A stretch of DNA of 64,000 bases from JAGSPQ01 sp038206395 (GCA_038206395.1 JBBRAX010000012.1:58767-122766), one strand, 5' to 3'; positions 1-8,848 are shown, numbered from the stretch's first letter. Numbers and translations are program-made. The notes: a model not told the origin generated them from the sequence alone.

Positions 1-264
1 GAGTCAGGTCACCTGGTTGAGGGCGGGCCAGCTGCTCAGCCGCGCGAAGCGACCGCTGAGGGTGTCTCGCAGGGCACGCCTCCCGATGCGGATGTTCACT
101 GCGTCGTCCTCGACGCGATGCGGACCTCGGTGGCGCTCTCACAGGCGCTGGTCTTCGCCGTCGTCGTGCATGGCGAGGTCGCGCTGTTGGGTTCGGCGCT
201 CCCTGCCTGGAATCGCAGCGCGTTGATCGACGCCCCCAAAGCGTCACCTCCAGCTCGCGTTTGA
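1..264 (+). CDS. 3' end of an unrecognised protein (partial, runs off the left edge)
   Basis: Reading from base 1, frame 1 stays open for 87 codons and ends at a TGA at 262-264. Codon third positions are strongly G/C, as in the real genes of the window, which the competing frame at 17-226 does not explain better. The visible end contains an aliphatic stretch (LDAMRTSVALSQALVFAVVV) and a Ser/Pro tail. I do not recognise the family. It lies 61 bp upstream of, and on the same strand as, the TonB-dependent receptor, so it could be the preceding gene of that unit. The start is outside the window. Moderate-to-low confidence because only composition and openness support it. Confidence 0.4.
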   Translation, partial: ESGHLVEGGPAAQPREATAEGVSQGTPPDADVHCVVLDAMRTSVALSQALVFAVVVHGEVALLGSALPAWNRSALIDAPKASPPARV

Positions 265-325
265 AGCGCTGAAGTCGGCCCGGCCACGCCGGGTCCTTGC
301 TGCTTCTTTCACTCTGGAACTCCCT

Positions 326-2878
326 TTGCCTTCGCTGGTTTGCCGTGCGCTGTCGCCGCTCCCATTTTTGTTGTTGCTCCTTTCTGCGGCTGCGCTTGCG
401 GAGGCGGTCACGCCACCCGAGGTACTGACCCGGGTCGACGCGACGCCTCCAGTCAACGCGCCCCCGCCGACGCAGGACCACGTGCTGCTCGAGTTCACGA
501 TTGGGCTCGATGGAAGGGTTAGCGATGTCGTGGTGATCGAGTCCGCGGGCGCGGTCTGGGACGAGGCGACGAAGGAAGCGCTCGCGCAGTGGACGTTCAA
601 GCCGGCCATTCACCAGGGACAGAAGGTCGCGAGCCGCACCCGGTTGCCATTCAACTTGCTCATCGCATCGCCGCCTGACGCGGGTACAAACGAACCGGGC
701 GAAAGTTCGCCAGCGCCTACTGACGCCGGCAGCGGCACCGAAGCCATCACTGAGATTGAGCCCGAGCTGCCTGTTGGAGGTCATCCACCCCACGAGCTGT
801 CGACCACCGTGATCGGCCGGGTGGTGCCGAAGAGCCGGGGCGTCGGCGACTTCCACATTGACGTTGGAGAGCTGAAGGTCGTCCCCAGGAAAGCGGCGGC
901 CGACTTCCTGAAGCTTGCTCCTGGAGTTCTGCTCACCAAGGAAGGAGGCGAAGGGCACCCCGAGCAGATTTTTCTTCGCGGCTTTGATGCCCGCGAAGGC
1001 CAGGACCTCGAGCTGACCGCCGACGGAGTCCCCATCAACGACTCGGGAAACCTTCACGGCAACGGCTACGCGGACTTGAACTTCATCATTCCGGAGCTGG
1101 TCGAGTCGCTGCGGGTCGTCGAGGGCCCATTCGACCCTCGTCAAGGCAACTACGCGGTCGCAGGCAGCGCCAACTACGAGCTGGGTCTGGCGCAGCGAGG
1201 CCTCACGGTCAAAGGCAGCTATGGCAGCTTCGACACCCAGCGGCTGCTGTTGCTGTTTGGCCCGCCCGGCGGCTCGAACCGCACCTACGCCGGCGCCGAG
1301 CTCAACCGCACCGCAGGGTACGGGCAAGGCCGCGAGGCCCAGTCGGCCAAGGCGATGGCGCAGTTCGAGGCTTTGCTTTCCGAGGAAACGTCGGTGCGCG
1401 TCGCCGCGACGGCGTACACCGCGCATTTTCAGTCAGCGGGGCTGTTGCGGGTGGACGATGTGGTGGCGGGCCGCAAGGGCTTCTTCGACACCTACGACGA
1501 CCGCCAGGGCGGCGACTCGCTGCGGGGCTCGGTTTCCGTGGAGCTTCACCACCATCGAGGCCCGTTCGCGATGGGCCACCAGCTGTTCTTCATCTACCGA
1601 AGCACCCGGCTCAAAGAGAACTTCACTGGCTTCCTGCAGGACCTGCAGACCGCCGAGCAGCAGCCTCACCCGCAGCGGGGAGATTTAATCGATCGCGACA
1701 GCACCACCACCACCCTCGGCCTCAAAGGCTGGGGCAAGTGGCGCGCCCAGGTGCTCGACGCCGCGCAAGAGCTCGAGCTTGGCTACTTCGCGCGCATTGA
1801 CGTCGCCCACGGCACCCAGCTTCGCGTGCAGGCCCAGAGCAACGCGCCCTATCACAAGGATTTGGACCTCGACTCCAGGCTGGCCGACATCGGCTTGTAC
1901 GCTGATGCCAACCTCACTCCGTGGAAGTACCTCATCGTTCGAGGAGGCGTGCGGGCCGACCTCTTCACCTACGACATCAACAACAATTGCGCGGTGCAGA
2001 GCGTGCGTCGCCCCGCGGCAGAACGGCCGCCGGGCGACGCGAGCTGCTACGACCAGCAAGACTTCGGCAAGTACCGCGAGCCCACCGAACGCAACTCCAC
2101 CACCGGCACCGCGGTGATGCCGCGCGTATCCGTGCTGCTGGGGCCATGGAAGGGCGCGACACTATCGGCAGCCTACGGCTACGGCGTCCGCAGCATCGAC
2201 CCCCAGTACGTGACTGAGTCGCTCAAGACTCCGTTCGCCAGCATTCAGGCAGGCGAAGCCGGTGCAGCCTGGTCGCCGCGCACCGAGCTGGTGGATTTGA
2301 CTGGCCGCGCAGCGTTCTTCCTTACCCGCGTCGACAAAGACCTGCTCTTCAGCGAACAGGCCGGCCGCAGCATCCTCGGGGGCAGCACGACCCGCCTCGG
2401 AGGATTGGTGGCGGCCCGAGCGCGCGGCCCGTGGTTCGACCTCTCGGCCAACGGGACCCTGACCCAATCGAAGTTCGACGACACCAACACGCTGGTTCCG
2501 TACGTGCCGGATCTCGTGCTTCGTCTCGACGCAGCCATCTTCCACGATGCTCCCTGGGCGCTGATGGGCGCTCCGCTGCGGGGAACCCTCGGAGCCGGGA
2601 TTACCTACGTCGGAAGACGCGCGCTTCCCCTTGGCGCTCGAAGCGATTCCATCTTCACCCTCGACGCGAACCTCGAGGTGAAGTGGCGTTGGCTCACCCT
2701 CGGGGTGGCGGCGACCAACCTCCTCGACGCCCAGTACCGGCTGGGTGAATACAACTTCGCGTCGGACTTTCAGACCACCGGCGTGCTGCCCACCCTCGTC
2801 CCTTCCCGGCTGTTCTCCGCCGGAGCGCCAAGGTCAATTCTGGTGTCGTTGGCGGTCAACCTCGGAGGCAGCCCATGA
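326..2878 (+). CDS. TonB-dependent outer-membrane receptor with an N-terminal TonB-C-like domain
   Basis: An 850-residue outer-membrane receptor for active uptake of a ligand that cannot be named from sequence. It begins with a TTG codon preceded by GGAA, and residues 1-27 form a signal peptide with a run of leucines. Residues about 30-115 look like a TonB C-terminal domain (FTIGLDGRVSDVVV ... ALAQWTFKPA), followed by a Pro/Asp/Gly linker, a plug domain at about 155-290 (LAPGVLL, FLRGFDAREGQDLELTADG, VVEGPFDPRQG) and then a long beta-barrel. A TonB-C domain normally sits on the separate energy transducer, so its presence on the receptor is unusual, although this layout is seen in some Myxococcota proteins. 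The stop overlaps the next gene's start (ATGA), so the downstream lipoprotein is probably made with it. Its nearness to a zinc regulon is suggestive of metal uptake, but I saw no palindromic operator in front of it. Confidence 0.9.
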   Translation: MPSLVCRALSPLPFLLLLLSAAALAEAVTPPEVLTRVDATPPVNAPPPTQDHVLLEFTIGLDGRVSDVVVIESAGAVWDEATKEALAQWTFKPAIHQGQKVASRTRLPFNLLIASPPDAGTNEPGESSPAPTDAGSGTEAITEIEPELPVGGHPPHELSTTVIGRVVPKSRGVGDFHIDVGELKVVPRKAAADFLKLAPGVLLTKEGGEGHPEQIFLRGFDAREGQDLELTADGVPINDSGNLHGNGYADLNFIIPELVESLRVVEGPFDPRQGNYAVAGSANYELGLAQRGLTVKGSYGSFDTQRLLLLFGPPGGSNRTYAGAELNRTAGYGQGREAQSAKAMAQFEALLSEETSVRVAATAYTAHFQSAGLLRVDDVVAGRKGFFDTYDDRQGGDSLRGSVSVELHHHRGPFAMGHQLFFIYRSTRLKENFTGFLQDLQTAEQQPHPQRGDLIDRDSTTTTLGLKGWGKWRAQVLDAAQELELGYFARIDVAHGTQLRVQAQSNAPYHKDLDLDSRLADIGLYADANLTPWKYLIVRGGVRADLFTYDINNNCAVQSVRRPAAERPPGDASCYDQQDFGKYREPTERNSTTGTAVMPRVSVLLGPWKGATLSAAYGYGVRSIDPQYVTESLKTPFASIQAGEAGAAWSPRTELVDLTGRAAFFLTRVDKDLLFSEQAGRSILGGSTTRLGGLVAARARGPWFDLSANGTLTQSKFDDTNTLVPYVPDLVLRLDAAIFHDAPWALMGAPLRGTLGAGITYVGRRALPLGARSDSIFTLDANLEVKWRWLTLGVAATNLLDAQYRLGEYNFASDFQTTGVLPTLVPSRLFSAGAPRSILVSLAVNLGGSP

Positions 2879-3651
2879 GGGCCTCTATCCTGACGATTCT
2901 GCTCACCAGCTGTATTCCCGCCACGCAGGGGAAGCTGGTGACGTTCGTCGCCGAAGCAGTGGGCGAGCCCGCTGCGGCGAGCTTCACGACTCCGCGCGGC
3001 TTCGAGGTGACGCTCAGCCGCGCGCGACTGCACATCGGCGCGCTCTATTTGAACCAGACCAACCCGGCCACCCACAGTGAAGAGACCGCCTGCGTGCTGC
3101 CCGGCATCTACACCGGAGAAGTGCGAGGGGGCCTCGACGTCGATGTCCTCTCGGGCGTTGCCCAGCCTTTTCCGGTCGAGGGAAACGGCACCAACTTCCC
3201 AACCCAGGCAGCCGAGCTGTGGCTGACCGACGGCGACATCAACGCCGACGAGAGCAGGGCTTCAATTCTCGAGGTCGAGGGCATCGCTACCCAGGGCGCG
3301 CTTTCGTGGCCGTTCGAGGCGCGTTACACGATTGGCCGCAACCGCGCCCAGCCGCCACGAAACTCAGCGCTGCCGGGCAGCTATCCCATCTGCAAGCAGC
3401 GCATCGTGAGCCCCATTCCAGTCGAGTTCACGCTCGAAGGAACCGGCACCCTGCGGCTGAAGGTCGACCCCAGGCGGTGGTTCGACACGGTCGACTTCGC
3501 GAGTCTTCAGAAGGTGCAGGACCTGCCGTTGCTCTACCGGTTCATCGACAACACGGTGGAAGGCGGTCAGCCCGACACGGCGCTCTTCAACGCGATGCGC
3601 GCCGCTTCGGCGCAGACGTACCAGTTGCAGTGGATCTCCGGCGGGCCGTAG
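2875..3651 (+). CDS. Secreted lipoprotein of unknown function, coupled to the receptor
   Basis: A 258-residue protein with a short hydrophobic leader ending in a lipobox-like LLTSC (Cys at about residue 13), so an outer-membrane or periplasmic lipoprotein is likely. The ATG overlaps the receptor's stop codon by four bases, indicating translational coupling. The mature part is beta-rich with three further Cys residues (TACVLPG, YPICKQR). It has no motif that I recognise. By position it is an accessory surface component of the TonB-dependent system, perhaps ligand capture, but this is inference only. Confidence 0.8.
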   Translation: MRASILTILLTSCIPATQGKLVTFVAEAVGEPAAASFTTPRGFEVTLSRARLHIGALYLNQTNPATHSEETACVLPGIYTGEVRGGLDVDVLSGVAQPFPVEGNGTNFPTQAAELWLTDGDINADESRASILEVEGIATQGALSWPFEARYTIGRNRAQPPRNSALPGSYPICKQRIVSPIPVEFTLEGTGTLRLKVDPRRWFDTVDFASLQKVQDLPLLYRFIDNTVEGGQPDTALFNAMRAASAQTYQLQWISGGP

Positions 3652-3691
3652 CCGGCGCTTGAAAACAACGCAGCACACACCAGGAGCACAA

Positions 3692-4963
3692 ATGCAGCCG
3701 AAAATCAGATGCATCACAGTCGCAGTTGCAGTCGCAATGCAGGTGGCATGCGGTGGCGGGACGACCACCGGCGCCGGAGGCGGGTCGGGCGGCGGTGGTG
3801 GGGCGGGCGGCGGTGGTGGGGCCGGGGGCGGCAGCGTGGCTGACGGAGGAATCCTCAAGCCGTTCAGCCCGCCTTCAGCGACCGCAGTGAACAACGCCTT
3901 GCTGTTCACCATCTCTGGCGAGAGCAGCGCGCTCGAAGGCATCGCCTTCCCGCCTGCAGCCGGTGGCGGTGTCTACTTCGTCGACGGTTGGCAAATTGTC
4001 TTCACCCAGGCCCTGGCGACCGTCGACAAGGTGACGGTCAGCGAGGACCCCGACAAGTCGGCGACCGATCAGTCTCAGACCGGACCCCTGGTGGCTCAGG
4101 CCGACGGGCCGTGGGCGATCGACATGGTGAAAGGCGGGCCGCTCGACTCGAAAGAGCTGAACGGAAAGACGGTGCCGTTGGTTCGCATCACCAACCAGAA
4201 CAAGAAGGCAGGCACCCCGGCGTTCGATGCGACCAAGAAGTATGCGTTCGGCTTCGACACCATTCCGGCCACGCTCTCGGCGCAGAACATCAACCTCGAT
4301 GCCGCAGCGCAGACGGCCTACAAGAAGATGGTCGACAACGGTCAGACGATTCTTCTCGCCGGCACCGCGACCTGGAAAGGCACTGCTGGCACCCCGGCCT
4401 GCCGTTCGACCAACGCGGTGTACGACTTCGGGCGGTTTCCGAAAGTGGTCAACTTCAGCTTCGGGTACAAGTCGCCGACCACCTACAAGAACTGCATCAA
4501 CCCCGAGCTGACCGGCACCGACGCCCGCGGAATCCAGACCAAGACCGGCAGTGAAGTCCTGGCCCAGGTCACGATGCACCTCGACCACCCGTTCTGGGAC
4601 GCGCTCGAAGAAGACGCGCCGCTGCGGTGGGACGCGATCGCCGCGCTCAAGTCAGTCGCCAGCGGCATGGGGCCCGCGACCGCCACCGTCACCGAAGCCG
4701 ACGTGAAGGCGATCGACTTCCAGGCCTTCAAAGACGCCCAGGGCATGGCGGTGCCGATTCGGTACTGCGGGCCGACCGCCACGGGCGAAGCCACCACCGG
4801 CACGCTCAAGTACGACCCGAAGACCGTGCCGGTGAACCCGGCGGGTGGGGCGGCGGGCCTGAAAGACCTCTACGACTACATGGTCTACAACCTGTCAACC
4901 TTCGGTCACCTCAACAACGACGGGCTCTGCTTCCCCGCGCGCAACTACCCCTCGCCGCAGTGA
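3692..4963 (+). CDS. Gly-rich lipoprotein with a conserved HLDHPFWD segment
   Basis: A 423-residue lipoprotein. I place the start at the ATG at 3692, which has AGGAG eight bases upstream, rather than at an in-frame codon at 3659 with no ribosome-binding site. The signal peptide ends in a lipobox (MQVAC) followed by a long Gly/Ser/Thr linker typical of myxobacterial lipoproteins. The folded region from about residue 70 includes a disulphide-like set of Cys residues and the segment HLDHPFWDALEEDAPLRWD near residue 290, whose His/Asp pattern could bind metal. Third gene of the receptor operon. No enzymatic family recognised. Confidence 0.8.
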   Translation: MQPKIRCITVAVAVAMQVACGGGTTTGAGGGSGGGGGAGGGGGAGGGSVADGGILKPFSPPSATAVNNALLFTISGESSALEGIAFPPAAGGGVYFVDGWQIVFTQALATVDKVTVSEDPDKSATDQSQTGPLVAQADGPWAIDMVKGGPLDSKELNGKTVPLVRITNQNKKAGTPAFDATKKYAFGFDTIPATLSAQNINLDAAAQTAYKKMVDNGQTILLAGTATWKGTAGTPACRSTNAVYDFGRFPKVVNFSFGYKSPTTYKNCINPELTGTDARGIQTKTGSEVLAQVTMHLDHPFWDALEEDAPLRWDAIAALKSVASGMGPATATVTEADVKAIDFQAFKDAQGMAVPIRYCGPTATGEATTGTLKYDPKTVPVNPAGGAAGLKDLYDYMVYNLSTFGHLNNDGLCFPARNYPSPQ

Positions 4964-4983
4964 AGTGACGGGACAACCCGCCG

Positions 4984-5754
4984 GTGCGCGTGAAGCTCCT
5001 CCCCAGTTCGTTTGACGCCACCGGCCGGGTCATGCCCGGTCAGCGTTTGACCAGCTACCTCATCGACGGCTGCGTGGCCGTCGATGCGGGTTCGCTGGCG
5101 CTGAGTCTTACGGCCGCCGAGCGAAAAGCGGTGCGGGACATCGTGCTCACCCACGCGCACCTGGATCACCTGGCGACGCTGCCCATCTTCCTCGATGACC
5201 TGTTCGTCTCGCTCGAAGCCCCAGTGTCCATCCACGCTTTGCCTTCAGTGATTGAGCAGCTCGAGCGCAACGTCTTCAACGGCCTCATCTACCCACGATT
5301 TTCCCAGCTCAAGAATCGGTATGGGCCGATTCTCCAATACTTGCCTCTCGCGATCGGTGCGCCTGCAGTCGTGGGCCACCTGCAGGTGACTGCCGTCGCG
5401 GTGGACCACCCGGTGGAAACCGTGGGCCTGTTCGTCTCCAACGCGACCGAGTCGATCGCGTTCTCTTCCGACACCCGCCCCTCTCACGGTTACTGGGTGG
5501 GTTGTCGTCAGCGAAAGCCGGTCAGGATGCTGGTCGATGTCGCCTACCCAGATCGGCTGCATGACCTCGCGCTGGAATCGGGTCACCAGACCCCGGCGAT
5601 GCTGGTCAAATTGATCAACCAATTCGCAGTGGAGCGCGAGCGCCTGGTGGCGGTCGGCATCAAGGCAGCGTTCGTCGAAGAGGTCCTCTCGGAGCTCGAG
5701 AGCGCAGGAATCGAAGCGATGAGCCCAGCCGTCGAGTACCGCTGGCCACTCTGA
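4984..5754 (+). CDS. Metallo-beta-lactamase-fold hydrolase (class II cyclic-nucleotide phosphodiesterase-like)
   Basis: A 256-residue metallohydrolase starting with GTG, 20 bp after the lipoprotein stop. The zinc-binding motif THAHLDHLATLP is at about residues 56-67, with further metal ligands expected in VDHPVETVG and FSSDTRPS. The early part (RLTSYLIDGCVAVDAGSLALSL) and the HAHLDH-followed-by-LATLP form resemble class II 3',5'-cyclic-nucleotide phosphodiesterases and related RNase Z-like proteins, but the substrate cannot be read from sequence. No signal peptide, so it is cytoplasmic. Same strand and close spacing as the receptor genes, but it need not share their role. Confidence 0.85.
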   Translation: MRVKLLPSSFDATGRVMPGQRLTSYLIDGCVAVDAGSLALSLTAAERKAVRDIVLTHAHLDHLATLPIFLDDLFVSLEAPVSIHALPSVIEQLERNVFNGLIYPRFSQLKNRYGPILQYLPLAIGAPAVVGHLQVTAVAVDHPVETVGLFVSNATESIAFSSDTRPSHGYWVGCRQRKPVRMLVDVAYPDRLHDLALESGHQTPAMLVKLINQFAVERERLVAVGIKAAFVEEVLSELESAGIEAMSPAVEYRWPL

Positions 5755-5779
5755 AATCCACCCTACACAGGAGTCGTTC

Positions 5780-5959
5780 ATGCGTTTGTTGATCAGTCTG
5801 GTTTGTCTCTTGGGGGCCGAGGCGGTCGCGCAGGACGCAGGCGTCTCGCCGCATGATCAGTTGCTCGAGGCACACGCAAAGCTTGAAGCCCAGCACAAGA
5901 CGATGGAGGCCGAGCACAAGAAGATGATGGACGACCACGCACCTGTTCCGTCGAAGTGA
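5780..5959 (+). CDS. Small secreted charged helical protein (59 aa)
   Basis: A short gene with a clear ribosome-binding site (CAGGAG, 5768-5773) and ATG. It encodes a signal peptide (MRLLISLVCLLGAEAVA, cleavage near residue 18) followed by DAG and a helical segment rich in His, Glu and Lys (HAKLEAQHKTMEAEHKKMM). The regular spacing of hydrophobic residues suggests a coiled coil, and the six histidines could bind metal. It sits between the hydrolase and a strong terminator, so it is the last gene of the upstream unit. No family recognised. Confidence 0.7.
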   Translation: MRLLISLVCLLGAEAVAQDAGVSPHDQLLEAHAKLEAQHKTMEAEHKKMMDDHAPVPSK

Positions 5960-6017
5960 ACTCTTCAATGTGTCGCGCTGGCGGCAGGCGCAACAGCAGG
6001 CCCCTCCCTTGCCGCGG

Positions 6018-6060
6018 GCCCGGCTCCAAAATCCCTTGGAGCCGGGCTCCTTTCCTTCCT
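6018..6060 (+). terminator. Intrinsic terminator after the receptor gene cluster
   Basis: A 12-bp perfect stem (6018-6029 pairing with 6036-6047, arm sequence GCCCGGCTCCAA) with a 6-base loop, followed by a pyrimidine-rich tail with T triplets. It lies 58 bp after the small secreted protein and 27 bp before the exporter gene, separating the two transcription units. Confidence 0.7.
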
Positions 6061-6074
6061 CTTGAGGTCGCCGA

Positions 6075-7001
6075 ATGACTGACGCGCTCAACTCCCACGC
6101 TTCTTGCTCGACCTGCCAACCAGCGCCGATGCAACCCCGCGAAAGAGGGGTCTTGGCCGTGGTGGGGCTGACCGCGGCAATGATGGTTATCGAGATTGGG
6201 GTGGGCCAGGTCACTGGCTCGATGGCGCTGCTCGCCGACGGGTGGCACATGGCGACCCACGTCGGGGCGCTGGGGTTGGCCAGCGCCGCCTACGCCATCG
6301 CCCGGCGCTTTGCGGCCCATCGGGCCTTCGCCTTTGGCACGGGCAAGGTCGGCGCGCTGGCCGGCTTTACAAGCGCGGTCGCGCTGAGTCTGGTCGCGCT
6401 GGTCATGATGGCCGACTCGGTCGGGCGCTTGATCGAACCTCGGCCAATCGACTTCGCAAGCTCACTGCCGGTCGCGGTGCTCGGCCTGATCGTCAACGTG
6501 GTCAGCGTGGTTCTGCTCAACCACAGCTCGGAGCACGATCATCGTCACGACCATCACGGCCATGATCACAACCATCGTGCTGCCATGATGCACATCGTCT
6601 CTGACCTGCTCACCAGCGCACTCGCGATCGTGGCGCTGCTGGCCGGCCGGCTGTTGGGCTGGCTGTGGCTTGATGCGGCGATTGGGCTGTTGGGAGGAGT
6701 CGTGATCTTGAAGTGGGGCGTCGGCCTGTGCGAATCGGCAGCGCTCGAGCTGCTGGACGTCGAGGCCTCCCCTGCTCTCGAAGATCAGATCCGGCAGACG
6801 CTCGAGTCGGTGGACGACGTTCGCGTCAGAGACCTGCACGTCTGGCCGATCGGGCGGGGCGCTCGCAGCTGCGTGGTAACGGTGCTCTCGGCCGCGCCGC
6901 GCGAGCCTCAGGATTACAAGGCCCACCTGGCCCCGCTGAAGCTCGCGCACCTGACCATCGAGGTCCAGCGGTGCATGCTTCCTGGACGGGTCGATGCGTG
7001 A
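6075..7001 (+). CDS. dmeF: DmeF-type cation diffusion facilitator (divalent metal efflux)
   Basis: A 308-residue inner-membrane antiporter that would expel Zn2+/Co2+ in exchange for protons. Six membrane segments are visible. The signature ADGWHMATHVGALGL at about residues 54-68 is typical of the DmeF subgroup, a second metal site is in HIVSDLLTSALA (about 173-184), and the loop between TM4 and TM5 is a His/Asp-rich stretch (HDHRHDHHGHDHNH) for metal sensing or binding. An N-terminal Cys pair (CSTC) precedes TM1. It converges on the zur-like gene with only 7 bp between stops. Its placement beside a zinc-regulated island supports a zinc role, but cobalt or nickel is possible. Confidence 0.9.
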   Translation: MTDALNSHASCSTCQPAPMQPRERGVLAVVGLTAAMMVIEIGVGQVTGSMALLADGWHMATHVGALGLASAAYAIARRFAAHRAFAFGTGKVGALAGFTSAVALSLVALVMMADSVGRLIEPRPIDFASSLPVAVLGLIVNVVSVVLLNHSSEHDHRHDHHGHDHNHRAAMMHIVSDLLTSALAIVALLAGRLLGWLWLDAAIGLLGGVVILKWGVGLCESAALELLDVEASPALEDQIRQTLESVDDVRVRDLHVWPIGRGARSCVVTVLSAAPREPQDYKAHLAPLKLAHLTIEVQRCMLPGRVDA

Positions 7002-7008
7002 GGGGAAC

Positions 7009-7449
7009 TCAGGGCCTGACGCAGTCAGCACAGCGACCGCGAAGCTGGACCTCGGCGACCTGGTTGCGCTTCGCTTCTCCGCGCAACGAGACGGAGCTCT
7101 CGTCGAGGCAGAGAACTTCACTGCAGTCGGTGCAGACGAAGTGGGGGTGCTGGCCGTGCACTGCCCCTGGCCGCGCCTGTCGCGGTAGCTCGTAGCGCCA
7201 GATGTTGTCGCCCAACTGCGTGCGCACCAACACGCCCACCTCGTGCAGCGAGAGCAGGTTGCGATACACGGTCGCACGATCCAGTTGGCTCGAAGACAAT
7301 CGTTCGGTGAGCTCGGCGTGGCTGATGGGCGCCTCGACCTTCCCCAGCGCACGCAGCACCAGCAGTCGCTGTTCGGTGACCCGCATTCCCCGGCTGGCGA
7401 GCATGTCTCGAAGCGCTTCATCGGTCAGGCGTGGGGTCTGCGCGGTCAT
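7009..7449 (-). CDS. zur: Fur-family repressor, probably zinc-responsive (Zur-like)
   Basis: A 146-residue regulator. The frame is open further upstream, but the ATG at 7449 (MTAQTPRLTDEAL) fits the family length. It has a winged-helix domain (residues 1-80; RVTEQRLLVLRAL, LDRATVYRNLLSLHEVGVLV) and a dimerisation domain with the regulatory His cluster (HGQHPHFVCTDC) and two CxxC pairs (CTDC and CADC) for structural zinc. Fur, Zur and PerR cannot be separated by motif alone. I favour Zur because all its neighbours are zinc-linked (COG0523 GTPases, DUF1826). The palindrome at 7523-7539 lies between it and the divergent GTPase gene, consistent with autoregulation. Confidence 0.85.
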   Translation of the reverse strand: MTAQTPRLTDEALRDMLASRGMRVTEQRLLVLRALGKVEAPISHAELTERLSSSQLDRATVYRNLLSLHEVGVLVRTQLGDNIWRYELPRQARPGAVHGQHPHFVCTDCSEVLCLDESSVSLRGEAKRNQVAEVQLRGRCADCVRP

Positions 7450-7522
7450 TGGACGCAGGGTGGCCCTTTCTAACAGCCGCCGCAAGGTGCAAAGGCCAGC
7501 GGGAAGCGCCGCAAGCCCGGAA

Positions 7523-7539
7523 TTGCAACAGAGTTGCAA
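7523..7539. promoter_or_regulatory. Predicted Zur operator, site 1 (perfect 7-3-7 palindrome)
   Basis: TTGCAAC-AGA-GTTGCAA is a perfect inverted repeat with 7-bp arms and a 3-bp centre, in the 120-bp divergent region between the Fur-family gene and the ZigA-like GTPase, 30 bp before the latter's ATG. Two related copies occur in the only other divergent promoter of the island (11848-11864 and 11871-11887). Assignment to the adjacent regulator is inferred from the repeat occurring only where zinc genes start. Confidence 0.7.
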
Positions 7540-7569
7540 ATAAGTCGGTGGCCGGGTTAGAGCGTGGCG

Positions 7570-8796
7570 ATGCCCACTTCGCCCCGTGCCGCCCGTCTGC
7601 CGGTCACCGTGCTCTCTGGTTTTCTCGGAGCCGGCAAGACCACACTGCTCAATCACGTCCTCAACAACCGCGAAGGCCTGAAGGTCGCGGTGATCGTGAA
7701 CGACATGAGCGAAGTGAACATTGACGCCAAGCTCGTCAAGAGTGGCAGCGCGCTGTCTCGCGTCGACGAGAAGCTGATCGAGATGTCGAACGGCTGCATC
7801 TGCTGCACCCTTCGCGAGGACCTGCTCAAAGAGATCTCGAAGCTCGCGCGGGCGCGCCGCTTCGACTACCTGCTGGTCGAGTCGACCGGGATCTCAGAGC
7901 CGCTGCCAGTGGCAGAGACCTTCACCTTCACCGACGCGAAGGGAAAGAGCCTCTCGAAGGTCGCGCGTCTCGACACGATGGTGACGGTGGTCGACGCGTT
8001 CAACTTTCTGAAAGACTGGCAACAGGCCGAAGACCTCAAACAGCGGGGCCTTGGGCTTGGAGATGAAGACGAGCGCACCGTCGTCGATTTGTTGGTCGAG
8101 CAGGTCGAGTTCGCCGATGTGCTGGTGCTCAACAAGACGGACCTGGTCAAGCCCGCCCAGCTGGACACCCTCGAGGCGGTGCTGCGCAAGCTCAACCCCG
8201 ACGCGCGGGTCGTACGGTCCACCCGCGGCGCGGTGCCATTGGCTGAGGTGCTCGACACAGGGCTGTTCGAGATGGAGAAGGCGCAGCGGGCGCCCGGTTG
8301 GTTGAAGGAACTTCGCGGCGAGCACACCCCCGAGACGAAAGAGTACGGCATCGACAGCTTCGTTTATCGTCAGCGCCGCCCCTTCCACCCGGCCCGTTTG
8401 AAGAAGTTTGTGCACGGGGCGTGGGGCGGGGTGCTGCGCAGCAAAGGCTTCTTCTGGCTCGCCACCCGGATGGATGTGGTCGGAATGTGGGCGCAGGCCG
8501 GCGGGGCCTCGACCTTTTCGCCGGCGGGCAAATGGTGGGCGACGGTGCCGAAGGCCGAATGGCCGGACGACCCGAAGTGGTGCAAAGAGATCAAGGCCGA
8601 CTTTGAAGGCATCCATGGAGACCGCAGGCAAGAGATCGTCTTCATCACCCGCGGCCTGACTCGAGAGGCGCTCACCGCGCGGCTCGACGCCTGCCTGGTG
8701 ACCCAGGCCGAGTGGTCGAAGGGCGCTTCGGCCTGGGCCCGGTTCAACGACGACTTTACGGCTTGGGAAGACGTGGCTTCTGGGGAGGCCGCGTGA
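7570..8796 (+). CDS. zigA: ZigA-like COG0523 zinc metallochaperone GTPase
   Basis: A 408-residue G3E-family GTPase thought to deliver zinc to client proteins when zinc is scarce. Walker A is SGFLGAGKTTLLN (about residues 18-30). The metal-binding CxCC motif appears as NGCICCTLREDLL. Switch and specificity motifs are ESTGISEP and NKTDL. The C-terminal CobW domain contains RSKGFFWLATRMD and GKWWATVP, the pattern of the zinc-regulated YciC/ZigA branch. ATG at 7570 is preferred over an in-frame GTG six bases upstream; neither has a strong ribosome-binding site. It lies directly downstream of the predicted Zur operator. Confidence 0.9.
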   Translation: MPTSPRAARLPVTVLSGFLGAGKTTLLNHVLNNREGLKVAVIVNDMSEVNIDAKLVKSGSALSRVDEKLIEMSNGCICCTLREDLLKEISKLARARRFDYLLVESTGISEPLPVAETFTFTDAKGKSLSKVARLDTMVTVVDAFNFLKDWQQAEDLKQRGLGLGDEDERTVVDLLVEQVEFADVLVLNKTDLVKPAQLDTLEAVLRKLNPDARVVRSTRGAVPLAEVLDTGLFEMEKAQRAPGWLKELRGEHTPETKEYGIDSFVYRQRRPFHPARLKKFVHGAWGGVLRSKGFFWLATRMDVVGMWAQAGGASTFSPAGKWWATVPKAEWPDDPKWCKEIKADFEGIHGDRRQEIVFITRGLTREALTARLDACLVTQAEWSKGASAWARFNDDFTAWEDVASGEAA

Positions 8797-8848
8797 AGAA
8801 GCCGATGCCCGCAATGCTCGGCCTGCTTCCGTTCTTGAGGAACCAGGG

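Noticed and set aside
17..226. A 69-codon frame at the left edge starting with TTG
   Set aside because: Arg/Ser-rich translation; the overlapping frame 1 is open from base 1 and has better third-position composition.
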